From SM1-73 sp964588305 (GTDB lineage: Bacteria; Zixibacteria; MSB-5A5; SM1-73): a stretch of 64,000 nt of DNA. The notes beneath the pieces are model-generated. The model was not told the origin of the DNA and searched no databases. It saw only the letters and a list, made by a program, of their open reading frames with translations. Shown here in pieces: positions 16,662-26,256 of this stretch (the stretch's first letter is position 1; each line of letters opens with the position of its first letter). The stretch spans positions 62,001 to 126,000 of the forward strand of contig CAZPOP010000005.1 of the NCBI GenBank assembly GCA_964588305.1. The letters are read 5' to 3'. A program made the position numbers and the translations under genes.

Positions 16662-18224
16662 TCAGAATACTTCTGCTGAATAAATGTAGATTTCCGCATC
16701 CTTGTCCTTCCAGCAGTTCTTATCATGAATTCCCGCTTTATGACAAACCTGCTCCAAGAAGGTTATTCTGTCCCATCCCTGCTCGGTGGCCACCTGGGGC
16801 AGAAATACCCCCTGCTGATATCCTTTCTTAAGCAGAATCCCATGTTTTCCGATCTCAATCTCGTTTATGTCCTTTATCTTCCTCAGAGGAGTCAGAACCG
16901 AGATTTCAAGCTCCAATTCGTCCAACTCCGCCGGCGTAACTGGAGGAAACCTGGGATCACGGAGCGCAGCTGATTCCGCCATCTCCTGGATGGTGATGTG
17001 AAGGGGCTTTATTGCTTCTAGGTAACCGATGCACCCTCTCAATTGGCCGTGTTTTTTTATGGTGACGAATGCGCCTCTTTTCTCTTTCAAGATGGGAGAT
17101 TCCACCTTGAACTCGGGAAGTTTCTCACCTTTGACTTTGCACTCAATGGTCTTTCCGGCGATATCCATCAGAATCCTTTTGTCGTCTTTCGAGAGCCCCA
17201 GGTCCACTCCTACTTTCTTTTTCTCTGACCCTGCTTTTTCTTTCGCAGAGTCTGCTTTGGAATTATACATAACCGCGGCCATATATCCAACCACCCCGGA
17301 TTTATCCCCGGTAACATCTCCTGAGTTAGCGTATTGCAGGACCTTAGCCTTATCGGCTCCCAGCCCCTTTGCTGCGATCATGGTGGCTGTTATGGGCCCC
17401 CCGCCACAGGCTTCGCAGACGCCGGAGGAAATATCTCTGAATAGCCCTTTCGGGTCAAATGAGTTCACGTGGTCCATCACCACATTGTCCAGCCGAACTG
17501 CTTCTTGATACGGATGATAGTGCGAAAGATCCGAACTGGCTACGATCAAGGCATTCTCTCCCTTTAGAGCCGCGGCCATAGCTTGACCCAGCGACTCGCT
17601 GGTGGCATAATCCTGATCTCCGACAACAATTGCCACGAGTTTGAACTTACCCAATACCGCCTGGAGAAAAGGAAGCTCGACTTCCAAAGAATGCTCACCC
17701 CTCATGCCCACAAAACCGTGCCCTTTATCCGACAGAGAGATTCTTTCATTTTGATCGGCTATCTTGCCCGCCAAAGCAGTGTCTATGGGAATCGTGCCCA
17801 GAGGAGTCTCATACGCACCGCCGTTGTAAACTGAGGCACCCGGAAAATAGGCGATGTGGCTGGGTGAAATCACCACCACCGTCCCGAAGGAGAGACCATC
17901 GAGAAGCTTGAAGGCATATGCCGCCACCTGTCCCGAATACATATAACCGGCATGTGGAGCGATCAGACCTACGATCTTTCCGGGAATTGGTTCTTTTTTT
18001 GCTTTACTGAAAAAGCCAGTTAACTCTTTTGTCAAGGCCACCGGATCACCTGTGTAGAATTGACCTGCCACCGCAGGCTTTCTTACCTGTCCCATTTTAA
18101 ATCTTGCCTCCTTCTTGGTGTGTGCCTCCGCTTGGGAATTCGACTGGTTGCCACAGTTCAATAGATAAGAAAACCCAAGCGAAAACACAAAAAGAAAAAG
18201 CAGAAAATTCAGATTTTTCCTCAT
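16662..18224 (-). CDS. Lipoprotein-type MEMO1-AMMECR1 fusion (AmmeMemoRadiSam B-A)
   Basis: 520 residues. The N-terminus (FLFVFSLGFSYLLNCGNQS) is a lipoprotein signal with the lipobox LLNC. Residues about 40-310 are a MEMO-like domain related to class III extradiol dioxygenases (VGLIAPHAGYMYSGQVAAYA, RGEHSLEVELPFLQ, VASSDLSHYHPY with the metal-binding His). Residues about 345-515 are an AMMECR1 domain (FVTIKKHGQLRGCIGYLEA). Together they correspond to parts B and A of the AmmeMemoRadiSam system, whose chemistry is unknown. Here they are fused and predicted to be exported, which separates them from the cytoplasmic radical SAM partner; no such partner is in the window. The M23 peptidase follows after nine bases. 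Confidence 0.93.
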   Translation of the reverse strand: MRKNLNFLLFLFVFSLGFSYLLNCGNQSNSQAEAHTKKEARFKMGQVRKPAVAGQFYTGDPVALTKELTGFFSKAKKEPIPGKIVGLIAPHAGYMYSGQVAAYAFKLLDGLSFGTVVVISPSHIAYFPGASVYNGGAYETPLGTIPIDTALAGKIADQNERISLSDKGHGFVGMRGEHSLEVELPFLQAVLGKFKLVAIVVGDQDYATSESLGQAMAAALKGENALIVASSDLSHYHPYQEAVRLDNVVMDHVNSFDPKGLFRDISSGVCEACGGGPITATMIAAKGLGADKAKVLQYANSGDVTGDKSGVVGYMAAVMYNSKADSAKEKAGSEKKKVGVDLGLSKDDKRILMDIAGKTIECKVKGEKLPEFKVESPILKEKRGAFVTIKKHGQLRGCIGYLEAIKPLHITIQEMAESAALRDPRFPPVTPAELDELELEISVLTPLRKIKDINEIEIGKHGILLKKGYQQGVFLPQVATEQGWDRITFLEQVCHKAGIHDKNCWKDKDAEIYIYSAEVF

Positions 18225-18370
18225 CCGAGGTTACCTCAATTCGAACTCTGTTTATTACCTCCCGCTCTTCCATAAACTCCCAACAGATTGAACAGATTAA
18301 AGAATACCCTCTGTTTAATCCTTTCATCTGCTGGCAAATCCCTTCATCTGTCGGGAATTCGCTTTCTCAA

Positions 18371-18919
18371 TTACTCTAACACATACTTTCTATAAATTCT
18401 TATTCTATCCTTATGATACCATTTTACCAGACAAATGTTGTGCAGCTTCAATTTATATGTGGGACGATAATTCTCCAAATTCTTTTTTGCCTTCTGCAGA
18501 TTGCTTTGGGTGAGATCTCCATGGGCCAAGGTTACGTGAGGATGCCAACTTTCGGGAGAATAAAGATTGAAGGTTCGAGAACAATGGCTTTTCAACAAAG
18601 TATCAATCTTTTCGTGTACGCTCTGCAGGGATCTTGTTTTGAAGACCTCCATGAAGATGGCCCGGTCAGGCTTTTGAAAGACGTCTATTCCCTCAATCCG
18701 CACAAGAAAAGGTTTTATGTCAGCGGACAGCTGTTTTAATCCTGCGTCAATTATTCTGATATCTTCGCACGTTCCTCCTTGAAAACTAAGATGCGGGTGC
18801 GCAAAATTCTGAATTGCCACAGAGTCATACTCTCTTTCGAAGAGCCGCCACATCCTTTTGGCCTCTTTGTAGGCATCCCCCTCAAGAACTGATACGACTC
18901 CCAGTTTAGTCGATTTCAT
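18371..18919 (-). CDS. 2H phosphoesterase / 2'-5' RNA ligase-like protein
   Basis: 182 residues with two HxS/HxT-type motifs about 95 residues apart, HPHLSFQ and HPHVTLA, which supply the paired catalytic histidines of 2H enzymes. The size and spacing fit LigT/CPDase-like proteins that hydrolyse 2',3'-cyclic phosphate or 2'-5' linkages. The natural substrate cannot be told. It stands between Lon and the MEMO-AMMECR1 gene with spacers on both sides. Confidence 0.88.
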   Translation of the reverse strand: MKSTKLGVVSVLEGDAYKEAKRMWRLFEREYDSVAIQNFAHPHLSFQGGTCEDIRIIDAGLKQLSADIKPFLVRIEGIDVFQKPDRAIFMEVFKTRSLQSVHEKIDTLLKSHCSRTFNLYSPESWHPHVTLAHGDLTQSNLQKAKKNLENYRPTYKLKLHNICLVKWYHKDRIRIYRKYVLE

Positions 18920-19016
18920 GCAAATATCTTGAAGCGTGTGGTTTTATGGCGAAGGTTCAAAGGAATCAACGTTCTTTCGACAAAGGCGTGGGTTAGAGAC
19001 CGAACTCTAGCCATAC

Positions 19017-21398
19017 TCAGGTTTTCCTTCCCCTGCTCTTCTTCGCTTTTTTCTTTGCATCCAGAGCCAGCTTCAACACCTCATCCATAGTTTGAGCAAA
19101 GACGAATTTTATCTTCTTTTTGATCTCGTCAGGAATCTCCACTATGTCTTTTTGATTCTCTTTGGGAAGAATTATCGTCTCTATGCCGGCCCGGTAGGCC
19201 GCCAAAGCTTTTTCTTTGAACCCTCCGATGGGCAGAAGTTGACCTCTTAAGGTGAGTTCGCCAGTCATGGCTAATCTAGGCTTTACCGGTTTCTCGGTAA
19301 GAAGGGAGACAATCGCAGTGGCCATGGTGATGCCGGCAGAGGGTCCGTCTTTGGGGATCGCTCCCGCGGGGACGTGTACGTGAATGTCATATTTCTCAAA
19401 GAAATCCGGGGGAATCCCCAAGTTTTTGGCGGTTGATCGAACGTAGGATAGGGCGGCTTGAACCGATTCCTTCATCACTTCCCCCATAAGTCCGGTCATG
19501 GTCAAAGACTTTTTGCCCTTCATCTTGGTGGCTTCCACAAACATCAAATCCCCCCCGGTCTCGGTCCAGGCCAACCCGGGAATTACCCCCACCTGCGGGA
19601 TTCTCTCTGCCACCTCCAGAAAATACTTTACCGGCCCCAAATACTTATTCAGATTTTGAGGCGTTGTCTCCACTTTTTTCTTCTCACCGGAAGCCACCAT
19701 TTTGGCCACTTTCCTGCAGATGGTGGCGATCTCCCGATCCAGATTCCTGAGTCCTGCTTCTCGGGTATAGTCGTTTATGATCTTCTTTATGCTCTGATCG
19801 GTGAAACTCAGATTCTTGGGCTTTAGACCATGATTCTCCAACTCCTTGGGGACCAGGTATTTTTTTGCAATCTGAAGTTTCTCTAAATCGGTGTATCCCG
19901 GCAATTCGATCATCTCCATGCGGTCTCTTAAAACTCGAGGAATCGGATCTAGGACATTAGCCGTGGTGATGAACATCACCTTAGAAAGATCGAAGGGAAC
20001 GTCCAAATAATGATCCGCGAAGGTATGGTTCTGTTCGGGATCCAATACTTCCAAAAGGGCGGAAGCCGGATCGCCTCTGAAATCCTTCCCGATCTTATCC
20101 ACCTCATCCAACATGAAGACCGGATTATTGGAACCGGACCTTCTGATCCCCTGAATTATTCTTCCCGGAAGCGCTCCGATGTACGTTCTTCTGTGCCCTC
20201 TGATCTCCGCCTCATCGTGCATGCCTCCCAACGATATCCGGTTGAATTCCCGTCTCATGGCGCGTGCGATGGACATGCCCAACGAGGTCTTGCCCACTCC
20301 GGGAGGACCTACGAAACATAAGATGGGCCCCTTCATGTCGGTCTTGAGCTTTCTCACCGCCAAGTATTCCAATATCCTCTCCTTGACCTTGTCCAGATCA
20401 TAATGGTCTTCGTCCAGAGTCCTTTTTGCTTTTTTAATATCCAGAATGTCGGGAGTGCTCTTGCTCCAGGGAAGGGTGGTGAGCCAGTCTAAATAAGTCC
20501 GGGAGACGGTATATTCGGCGGCTGCCGGGTTCATTTTGGAGAGCCGGTCCAACTCCTTTTTCGCCGCATCCAAAGCCAGGGACGGCATCTTGGCTTCCTT
20601 TATCTTCTTTTTGAATTCATCCAGCTCAGCCGTTCTTTCGTCTGCTTCTCCCAGTTCCTTCTGGATGGCCTTAAGCTGTTCTCTCAAGATATACTCTTTT
20701 TGGATCTTTCCCATCTCGGTGGCCGCTTGAGATTGAATTCTCCGGGAAAGCTCCAAGACCTCCACCTCTCTGTTTATGTGCGAAAGAACCTTCCGCAGCC
20801 TCTCCTTAACCTCGAAGATCTCCAGAAGCTCCTGCTTTTGGGCCACGTTTATGTTCAAACTGGAGGCGATTAGGTCCGCCAGCCTGCTGGGATCCTCGGT
20901 ATTGATGGCAGTCACCTGCAGCTCTTCTGACAAATAGGGAGCCAGATCCACCACCTTCTTCAAAAGATCCAGGATGTTTCTGGTCAAAGCCTCCACCTCT
21001 ACGCTTCGTTCCTCCTTATCTTTTATGGCCTCCACCTCGGCCACCAGATAAGGATCGTCCTTGACGAAATTCTTTATTTTGACTCGGGACAAGCCCTGCA
21101 CTAAAAACCTGACGCTTCCGTCAGGAAACCTCAGCATTTTCAGAATCGAGCCGGCAGTCCCCACCTGATAAATATCATCCTCACCAGGGTGCTCTTTATG
21201 TGGACTTTTCTGGGCAAAAAGTCCGATCACCTTTCCTCCCATCAAAGTTTCGTCGATAAGCCGGGCATACCTCTGTTCGCTTATGATCAGAGGAATGACC
21301 AGATATGGAAAGACTACGGTCCCCTTGACGGGAAGTATGGAGAGCTCTTTTCCGATTTCCTTGACCTCCTCGATAAGCTTTTCGTTTTGCTTCAGCAA
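19017..21398 (-). CDS. lon: ATP-dependent protease Lon
   Basis: 793 residues from TTG 21398, preceded by AAAGGAGG at ideal spacing. A GTG at 21494, overlapping the hsp20 stop by four bases, would add 32 residues that no Lon needs. Domains in order: N-terminal LON substrate domain (LPVKGTVVFPYLVIPLIISE), coiled helical region, AAA+ module with Walker A GPPGVGKTSLG and Walker B VFMLDEVDKIG, and the protease domain with the Ser-Lys dyad (PKDGPSAGITMATA and PIGGFKEKALAA). It degrades damaged and regulatory proteins in the cytoplasm and sits directly after hsp20, forming a stress operon. Confidence 0.97.
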   Translation of the reverse strand: MLKQNEKLIEEVKEIGKELSILPVKGTVVFPYLVIPLIISEQRYARLIDETLMGGKVIGLFAQKSPHKEHPGEDDIYQVGTAGSILKMLRFPDGSVRFLVQGLSRVKIKNFVKDDPYLVAEVEAIKDKEERSVEVEALTRNILDLLKKVVDLAPYLSEELQVTAINTEDPSRLADLIASSLNINVAQKQELLEIFEVKERLRKVLSHINREVEVLELSRRIQSQAATEMGKIQKEYILREQLKAIQKELGEADERTAELDEFKKKIKEAKMPSLALDAAKKELDRLSKMNPAAAEYTVSRTYLDWLTTLPWSKSTPDILDIKKAKRTLDEDHYDLDKVKERILEYLAVRKLKTDMKGPILCFVGPPGVGKTSLGMSIARAMRREFNRISLGGMHDEAEIRGHRRTYIGALPGRIIQGIRRSGSNNPVFMLDEVDKIGKDFRGDPASALLEVLDPEQNHTFADHYLDVPFDLSKVMFITTANVLDPIPRVLRDRMEMIELPGYTDLEKLQIAKKYLVPKELENHGLKPKNLSFTDQSIKKIINDYTREAGLRNLDREIATICRKVAKMVASGEKKKVETTPQNLNKYLGPVKYFLEVAERIPQVGVIPGLAWTETGGDLMFVEATKMKGKKSLTMTGLMGEVMKESVQAALSYVRSTAKNLGIPPDFFEKYDIHVHVPAGAIPKDGPSAGITMATAIVSLLTEKPVKPRLAMTGELTLRGQLLPIGGFKEKALAAYRAGIETIILPKENQKDIVEIPDEIKKKIKFVFAQTMDEVLKLALDAKKKAKKSRGRKT

Positions 21399-21490
21399 AG
21401 TTTTTTCCTCCTTTAATATTTTCAAATCACACCTTTTTTCTTTCCCTTGTCTCCAAACGCGCGAGTCAAGGACAGATGGAGAGGGATAAC

Positions 21491-21943
21491 TCACTTAATA
21501 TCAATCTTAATCTCTTTCGCTTTTGACCTTCTACCTTTTTTCTTGTCCAGCCTGATCTCGAGAAAACCGTCCCTATATTCAGCCTTGGCGTTTTGGGGAT
21601 CTACCGATTCAGGCAGATAAATGTTTCTCTCGAAGGTCCCGTAATTTATCTCCATGTTTCGATAGAAGGTCTTATGGGCTAAAGCTCGTTCCTTCCTTTC
21701 TCCCCTGATTACCAATACGTCGTTCGAAAAGGTGACGTTCACATCCTTATGCTTCATCCCGGCAATCTCTGCCAGAACCACCACCTGCTCTTCGGTCTCA
21801 AACACGTCGGTGGGTGGTCTCCACAGCCTTTTGGCGGTCAAGACCGGAGAATGTCTTATTCTGCAGAAATGATCAAATAACAGGTCCATCTCCTCTTGAA
21901 TCCTTCGCGCATCTTTAAGAATGTCCTTTTTAAGATCATCCAT
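21491..21943 (-). CDS. Hsp20 small heat-shock chaperone
   Basis: 150 residues from ATG 21943, just after GAGGTGG; TTG and ATG codons 12-15 bases upstream are less likely. The alpha-crystallin domain spans about residues 40-135 (PPTDVFETEEQVVVLAEIAG, VNVTFSNDVLVIRGERKE, INYGTFERNIYLPESVD, AEYRDGFLEIRLDKKK). An IxI-like tail (IKIDIK) closes the protein. It holds unfolding proteins for refolding or degradation; the lon gene directly downstream makes the pairing functional. No CIRCE element is visible upstream. Confidence 0.94.
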   Translation of the reverse strand: MDDLKKDILKDARRIQEEMDLLFDHFCRIRHSPVLTAKRLWRPPTDVFETEEQVVVLAEIAGMKHKDVNVTFSNDVLVIRGERKERALAHKTFYRNMEINYGTFERNIYLPESVDPQNAKAEYRDGFLEIRLDKKKGRRSKAKEIKIDIK

Positions 21944-21958
21944 AAACCACCTCATCAA

Positions 21959-22334
21959 TTATAATCTCTTATCCTTCCCGGAACCCCTCCTTTAAATCAT
22001 CGGTCTTTTCCCTTTTCCCCCTTAAACCCATGCGGGAGTTTTTGCATTGCTTCGCCATCTCGAGCCTGAGGATCGTGCTTTGAGTGAAGCGGCAGATGTC
22101 TTAACCCCTGAGCGTGTGGCAAAGTGGCAAGAGCCTCTTCTGTTGGACTCTTGAGCAACATGCTTGTTCGTATCCTTGTGCTCCCGAAGCGTGCTTTCTT
22201 CCCCTTCGTACGCATCTGTCACGACGACAAAATAATGCCCAATTCTCTCTGTGGCAACATTCTTTTTCCAGGCTTGAGAGGCAAAAAGAAACGGCTGCCG
22301 CAACCTCCCTGCCTTGAGCCCGAAGAATTCGGTT
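21959..22334. other. Spacer between hsp20 and the TPR membrane gene, no gene recognised
   Basis: Open minus-strand frames exist (21997-22215 and 22022-22348) but they overlap each other in different frames and have no recognisable motif or conserved start. They may be remnants of a decayed gene. A TATAAT-like stretch lies just upstream of the hsp20 start, without a clear -35. Confidence 0.5.
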
Positions 22335-24260
22335 TCAGTCCAGGTCAATATTCATTTTTTGCAGTAAGTTGCTTACCCTTTCGTAGTCTTCTGGGTTTCG
22401 TTCAAGATAAGCTCGAAGTAGCTTGATACCGTCTTTGGCTCTTCCCATTCTGGAGTAAGCTACCGCCGCATTGTAATAAGCTGGAAAGTAGTCCGGGTTT
22501 ATCCGAATGGCCGAATTCAAGACCTCGACAGCCTCCTGGTGATCCCCAATTCCTATGAGCAGTACTCCCAAATTCGCGTATGCGTCCAAAAGGTCTGGGT
22601 CCTTCTCTATTGCCATCTGGTACTGCTTCTTGGCCTCCTCGTAGTTCCCAATGCGGGCAAGGCCTATTCCAAGATTATAGTAACCATCTGCCGAATTCGG
22701 ATTCAACTGGATCACCCTTCTAAACGCAGTGATGGCATCTTGATACCTTCCCAATTCTATATAGCTGCCCCCCAGGTTCACTAAGTAACGTTCATTCTCG
22801 ATTACGGACAGGGCCTTTTTCCATTCCTCAGCCTCCTTGTCTATGGCCCCCTTGTCCCGGTAGTAATAAGCCAAGATTTCACGTCCGTATCCGCTTCTCT
22901 GCAAGTCGAGAGCCAATAGAGCTTCAAATCTCTGAACGGCCTTCTCTTCCTGCGCATTCACGTATATCCAGGGCAGAGTGGAGAGAATGGCGGTTGAGGC
23001 CAAGGCCAATACGATATACTCTAACCTCTTGATTTTGGCTCGTCGGAAAAGGCCAAAGGTAAGATATATGCCCAGGATGGTATAGCCCAACCCGGTGGAT
23101 GAAAAAAGATCCCAATCCCTGGCATATCCTAATTTGGGATCCATGACCAAAGCAAACACCAATGAACAAAGTGTCACGATTATAAGAAATACGACCGTTC
23201 TATCTCCACGGTCGATTCTTCGGACCCCCAAGAACACAATCAAAAGCAAGAGGATAATTCCAATCGGAGAGATCAAGAGCTGTTCATTTATCATGTCGAT
23301 CAGATGAGAAAGGGAGAAAAGGGAATAAGGACCTTCCGGGGCTCCAGACAAGGATACAAGATAAGTCGTGGGACTGATTTTGTCGGGATGTTGTATGCTC
23401 AGGATGAAAAGACCAGCCCCCACCAGCAAGAGTATGACTGTTACCCCGAACACCCGTTTGAGATTGAACGCTTTTTCTTCTCCTCTGGCTCTGCTCACGC
23501 AAAGATAGACTAAAGAAGGCAAAAGGTAGAGTGCAGAAAGATGGAGACCGATGGAGAAAAGCAAAGCCAGGCCGGGAAAGATGAGACTGCACTTGCCCTC
23601 CAAAAACCACAGAGAAAATAGAAAATAAGCCATTATTCCTATATATACCCAAGTGTAGCTCTCCACATAACCGAAGAAAAGCTGAACCGATCCCATACTG
23701 ATTAAGATCACGAAAGCTAAGACTCTTTCTTTGTTCTCTTTTCCCAGGAGACAGGAAAGCCACAAAGCCAGAAACACGAAGAGTGCGCCACCCAGGCAAC
23801 TGAGCAGTGAGTAGATTTGGAATCCGTCTGACTTCAAGAGCCTGTAAGTTAAAGCGTGTAGATAAAAATCCAAAGGTTCGGTGACTGAGAACTTAGCGCC
23901 TCCCATAATATCTCTTGCTCTAAGGTATCCATCGCCCAAAAGATGAGTCTTGGTTTTGAACATCCAAAACGGGACCAGACTCACCAAACTGAAGAACACA
24001 TATGTGTAATATCTATGTGTCTTTTTGAGGTTCTTTTCCGCCAGATTAAAGAATCTCGCGAGCACATCATACAGAGTTCTGTTCACTGTGGGGATCAACA
24101 TTAGAAAGACTGAAGCGATGATTATCCAACGAGGAACAAGGGGAATGTATGCCAATTGATTCACTCCCCATAATCGCTCCTCGGGGAAAAAGGAAGCTAC
24201 GGCGTGAACAAGAATTATAGAAGCACAGGCGAAGGATACAACTTTTTCCGGTCTGGTCAT
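22335..24260 (-). CDS. Polytopic membrane protein with C-terminal TPR repeats
   Basis: 641 residues from ATG 24260 (AGGA upstream); TTG 24278 is possible. About ten to twelve membrane segments fill residues 10-440 and include the pattern of GT-C-like integral membrane proteins (FKTKTHLLGDGYLRARDI, VTEPLDFYLHALTYRLLK, FGYVESYTWVYIGIMAYF, DPKLGYARDWDLFSSTGLGY). The last 190 residues are four to five TPR units (YYNLGIGLARIGNYEEAKKQ, AYANLGVLLIGIGDHQEAVE). It is a tandem paralogue of the next gene downstream in sequence order (24298-26256). A glycosyltransferase-like or envelope-assembly role is possible; no catalytic motif is certain. Confidence 0.88.
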   Translation of the reverse strand: MTRPEKVVSFACASIILVHAVASFFPEERLWGVNQLAYIPLVPRWIIIASVFLMLIPTVNRTLYDVLARFFNLAEKNLKKTHRYYTYVFFSLVSLVPFWMFKTKTHLLGDGYLRARDIMGGAKFSVTEPLDFYLHALTYRLLKSDGFQIYSLLSCLGGALFVFLALWLSCLLGKENKERVLAFVILISMGSVQLFFGYVESYTWVYIGIMAYFLFSLWFLEGKCSLIFPGLALLFSIGLHLSALYLLPSLVYLCVSRARGEEKAFNLKRVFGVTVILLLVGAGLFILSIQHPDKISPTTYLVSLSGAPEGPYSLFSLSHLIDMINEQLLISPIGIILLLLIVFLGVRRIDRGDRTVVFLIIVTLCSLVFALVMDPKLGYARDWDLFSSTGLGYTILGIYLTFGLFRRAKIKRLEYIVLALASTAILSTLPWIYVNAQEEKAVQRFEALLALDLQRSGYGREILAYYYRDKGAIDKEAEEWKKALSVIENERYLVNLGGSYIELGRYQDAITAFRRVIQLNPNSADGYYNLGIGLARIGNYEEAKKQYQMAIEKDPDLLDAYANLGVLLIGIGDHQEAVEVLNSAIRINPDYFPAYYNAAVAYSRMGRAKDGIKLLRAYLERNPEDYERVSNLLQKMNIDLD

Positions 24261-24297
24261 CTGAATCCTAACGAACAAAGGGTTCCGGTTTGCAGAA

Positions 24298-26256
24298 TTA
24301 TTGAGGCCCGGCTTCTTTTGCCTTTGCCCTCAATCCTTCGATCAGTCGTCGAACGTAGTCACGGTCTTTGGCTTGGGGTTCATGTTTCAAGTAGAGTTCC
24401 AGGTATTCTATTGCCTCTTTGCTGTCTCCTGAGTTAGCGCAGGCATATCCTAGGTTTCGGTAATTGGGAGAGTAGCTGGAATCGATCTGCAGTGCTTTCC
24501 GGAATATCTCTTTCGATTCTTCGTAGGATTTCAAATTCAGGAAGAACAATCCCAGGTTTTCGTAATAGACGGGATTCTCAGGTTGTAGCTCCACAGCCTT
24601 CAACAACTGGTGCTTTGCCTCTTCGTGTCTTCCTAAAGCCGCGTAGGTCTTGGCCAGATCAGAATGAGTCAGATGATCGTCAGGGTCCTTGGCCAGAATT
24701 CTCTCCAGCTGCCGGGCCGCCTCCTCGTATCTGTCCGCCTCGATGTAAACCACTGCCAGGTTTTTGATATAGCGCGGCTTCTCGACAGCAGCTATGGCCT
24801 TCTTCCACTCCTCGATCTCTTTGTCCTTCTGTCCACGACTCCTATAATGATAGGCTAACGCCTCATGCCCCAGAACGCTCCTTTTTCCATCTAAATCCAG
24901 CATGTGAGCGACCCGTTCCACTGCCTTCTCCTCACTGGCATTGACGTAAATCCAGGGTACGGTTGAGACAAGTGCAGTTGATGCCAACGCCAGGGTTATA
25001 TATCTGATCCTCTTGAGCTCTGACCCTTTCAAGACACTGAGCAATAGATAGACTCCCAAGATCGTGTATCCCAAACTGGTGAAGGCAAACAGATCCCAAT
25101 CTCGAGGATAACCCAATTTCGGATCGACTCCCAAAGCAAAAAAAATCGCGCAGCCACTCAGTATCAGAAGAAAAACGACTTCACGTTCTTTGAAACTGAT
25201 CCTCCTCCAAAAGAACAAACCCAACACCAGCCAGATGGGAATCCCTAAAGGGGAGACCAATAGCTGATGGTTCAAAAAATCGAGGAGATGGGAAAGAGAA
25301 AAAAGGGAATAGGAATCTCCGTTTATGCCCAGAGGAGGAAGCAAGAAAGAACCTAAGCCCTGCTTCTGCGAACCGTAATTCCTCAAGACCAAGAGACCTC
25401 CGCCTACTATCAGAACAATCAATACCATCTGGATGATATTGGCCCAGGGAAAGGGCCTCCTTCCAGTGTCCGGTTCCGGAGACTTTTTGGCCAAGCTCAG
25501 ATACAAAAGAGAAGGCAGAAGAAGAATTGCAGAAAAATGAAGACTTATGCTCATTGCAAAAACGAGGGCCGGCCAGAGAAATCCGCACTTTCCTTTCAAG
25601 TAACACAATGAAGAAAGAATGAAGCTCGCCGAGGCTGCATACATGAGGGTATAACTTTCGACGTATCCGAAAAAAAGCTGATTGGCCCCCATTGTGGCAA
25701 GTACCGAAAAAATCAGTAATTTCTCTCGCTTCTCCTTTCCAATCAAGTCGCTTAAAAGCAGGATCAAGAAAACAAACACCACTCCGGCCAGACAACTCAG
25801 GATGGCATAGGTGGTAAAGGGATTCAGCTTCAAAAGCCAGGAGAGCTGAGCGTGTAGGTAGAAATCCAAAGGCTCGGTTGCTGAAAACTTCCACCCATCC
25901 GCAATTTCAGCCACCCTCAGGTTACCATCCCCCAGAAGGTAGGTCTTGATCCTGAATATCCAAAAAGGGATAAAACCGGCCAAACCGATCAGGGCATATT
26001 TGTAATGTTTGCTAATCCTCTTCAGACGATTCTCTATCGATGCGAACGATTTTGCTATGCGGTCAGCCGCGAAGCTGTTCACGGGCGGAATCAAGATCAG
26101 CACGCCAAATCCAATCAGAAGCCAGCGGAAAAAAGGAGGAACATAATAGAGGAGATTCAATCCCCACAGCCGCTCTTTGGGGAAAAAAGAGGCTACTGCA
26201 TGAACAACAACCAAGAAGAGGCAAGTTGAGAATATAACTTTTTCAAATTTCCTCAT
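24298..26256 (-). CDS. Polytopic membrane protein with C-terminal TPR repeats (paralogue)
   Basis: 652 residues with the same architecture as 22335-24260: N-terminal VVHAVASFFPKERLWGLN, FRIKTYLLGDGNLRVAEIAD, TEPLDFYLHAQLSWLLK, FGYVESYTLMYAASASF, GVDPKLGYPRDWDLFAFTSL, then TPR units (HSDLAKTYAALGRHEEAKHQ, YYENLGLFFLNLKSYEESKE). The shared acidic loop motif LLGDGxLR and the DPKLGYxRDWDLF motif suggest conserved luminal chemistry. Its start overlaps the ychF stop by four bases (ATGA). The function is unknown; the duplication implies related but distinct substrates or partners. Confidence 0.9.
   Translation of the reverse strand: MRKFEKVIFSTCLFLVVVHAVASFFPKERLWGLNLLYYVPPFFRWLLIGFGVLILIPPVNSFAADRIAKSFASIENRLKRISKHYKYALIGLAGFIPFWIFRIKTYLLGDGNLRVAEIADGWKFSATEPLDFYLHAQLSWLLKLNPFTTYAILSCLAGVVFVFLILLLSDLIGKEKREKLLIFSVLATMGANQLFFGYVESYTLMYAASASFILSSLCYLKGKCGFLWPALVFAMSISLHFSAILLLPSLLYLSLAKKSPEPDTGRRPFPWANIIQMVLIVLIVGGGLLVLRNYGSQKQGLGSFLLPPLGINGDSYSLFSLSHLLDFLNHQLLVSPLGIPIWLVLGLFFWRRISFKEREVVFLLILSGCAIFFALGVDPKLGYPRDWDLFAFTSLGYTILGVYLLLSVLKGSELKRIRYITLALASTALVSTVPWIYVNASEEKAVERVAHMLDLDGKRSVLGHEALAYHYRSRGQKDKEIEEWKKAIAAVEKPRYIKNLAVVYIEADRYEEAARQLERILAKDPDDHLTHSDLAKTYAALGRHEEAKHQLLKAVELQPENPVYYENLGLFFLNLKSYEESKEIFRKALQIDSSYSPNYRNLGYACANSGDSKEAIEYLELYLKHEPQAKDRDYVRRLIEGLRAKAKEAGPQ

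Noticed and set aside
21944..22000. CIRCE operator upstream of hsp20
   Set aside because: No TTAGCACTC-N9-GAGTGCTAA pattern.
21997..22348. Two overlapping minus-strand open frames between hsp20 and the TPR gene
   Set aside because: They overlap in different frames, have no convincing start and match no family I know; possibly decayed sequence.
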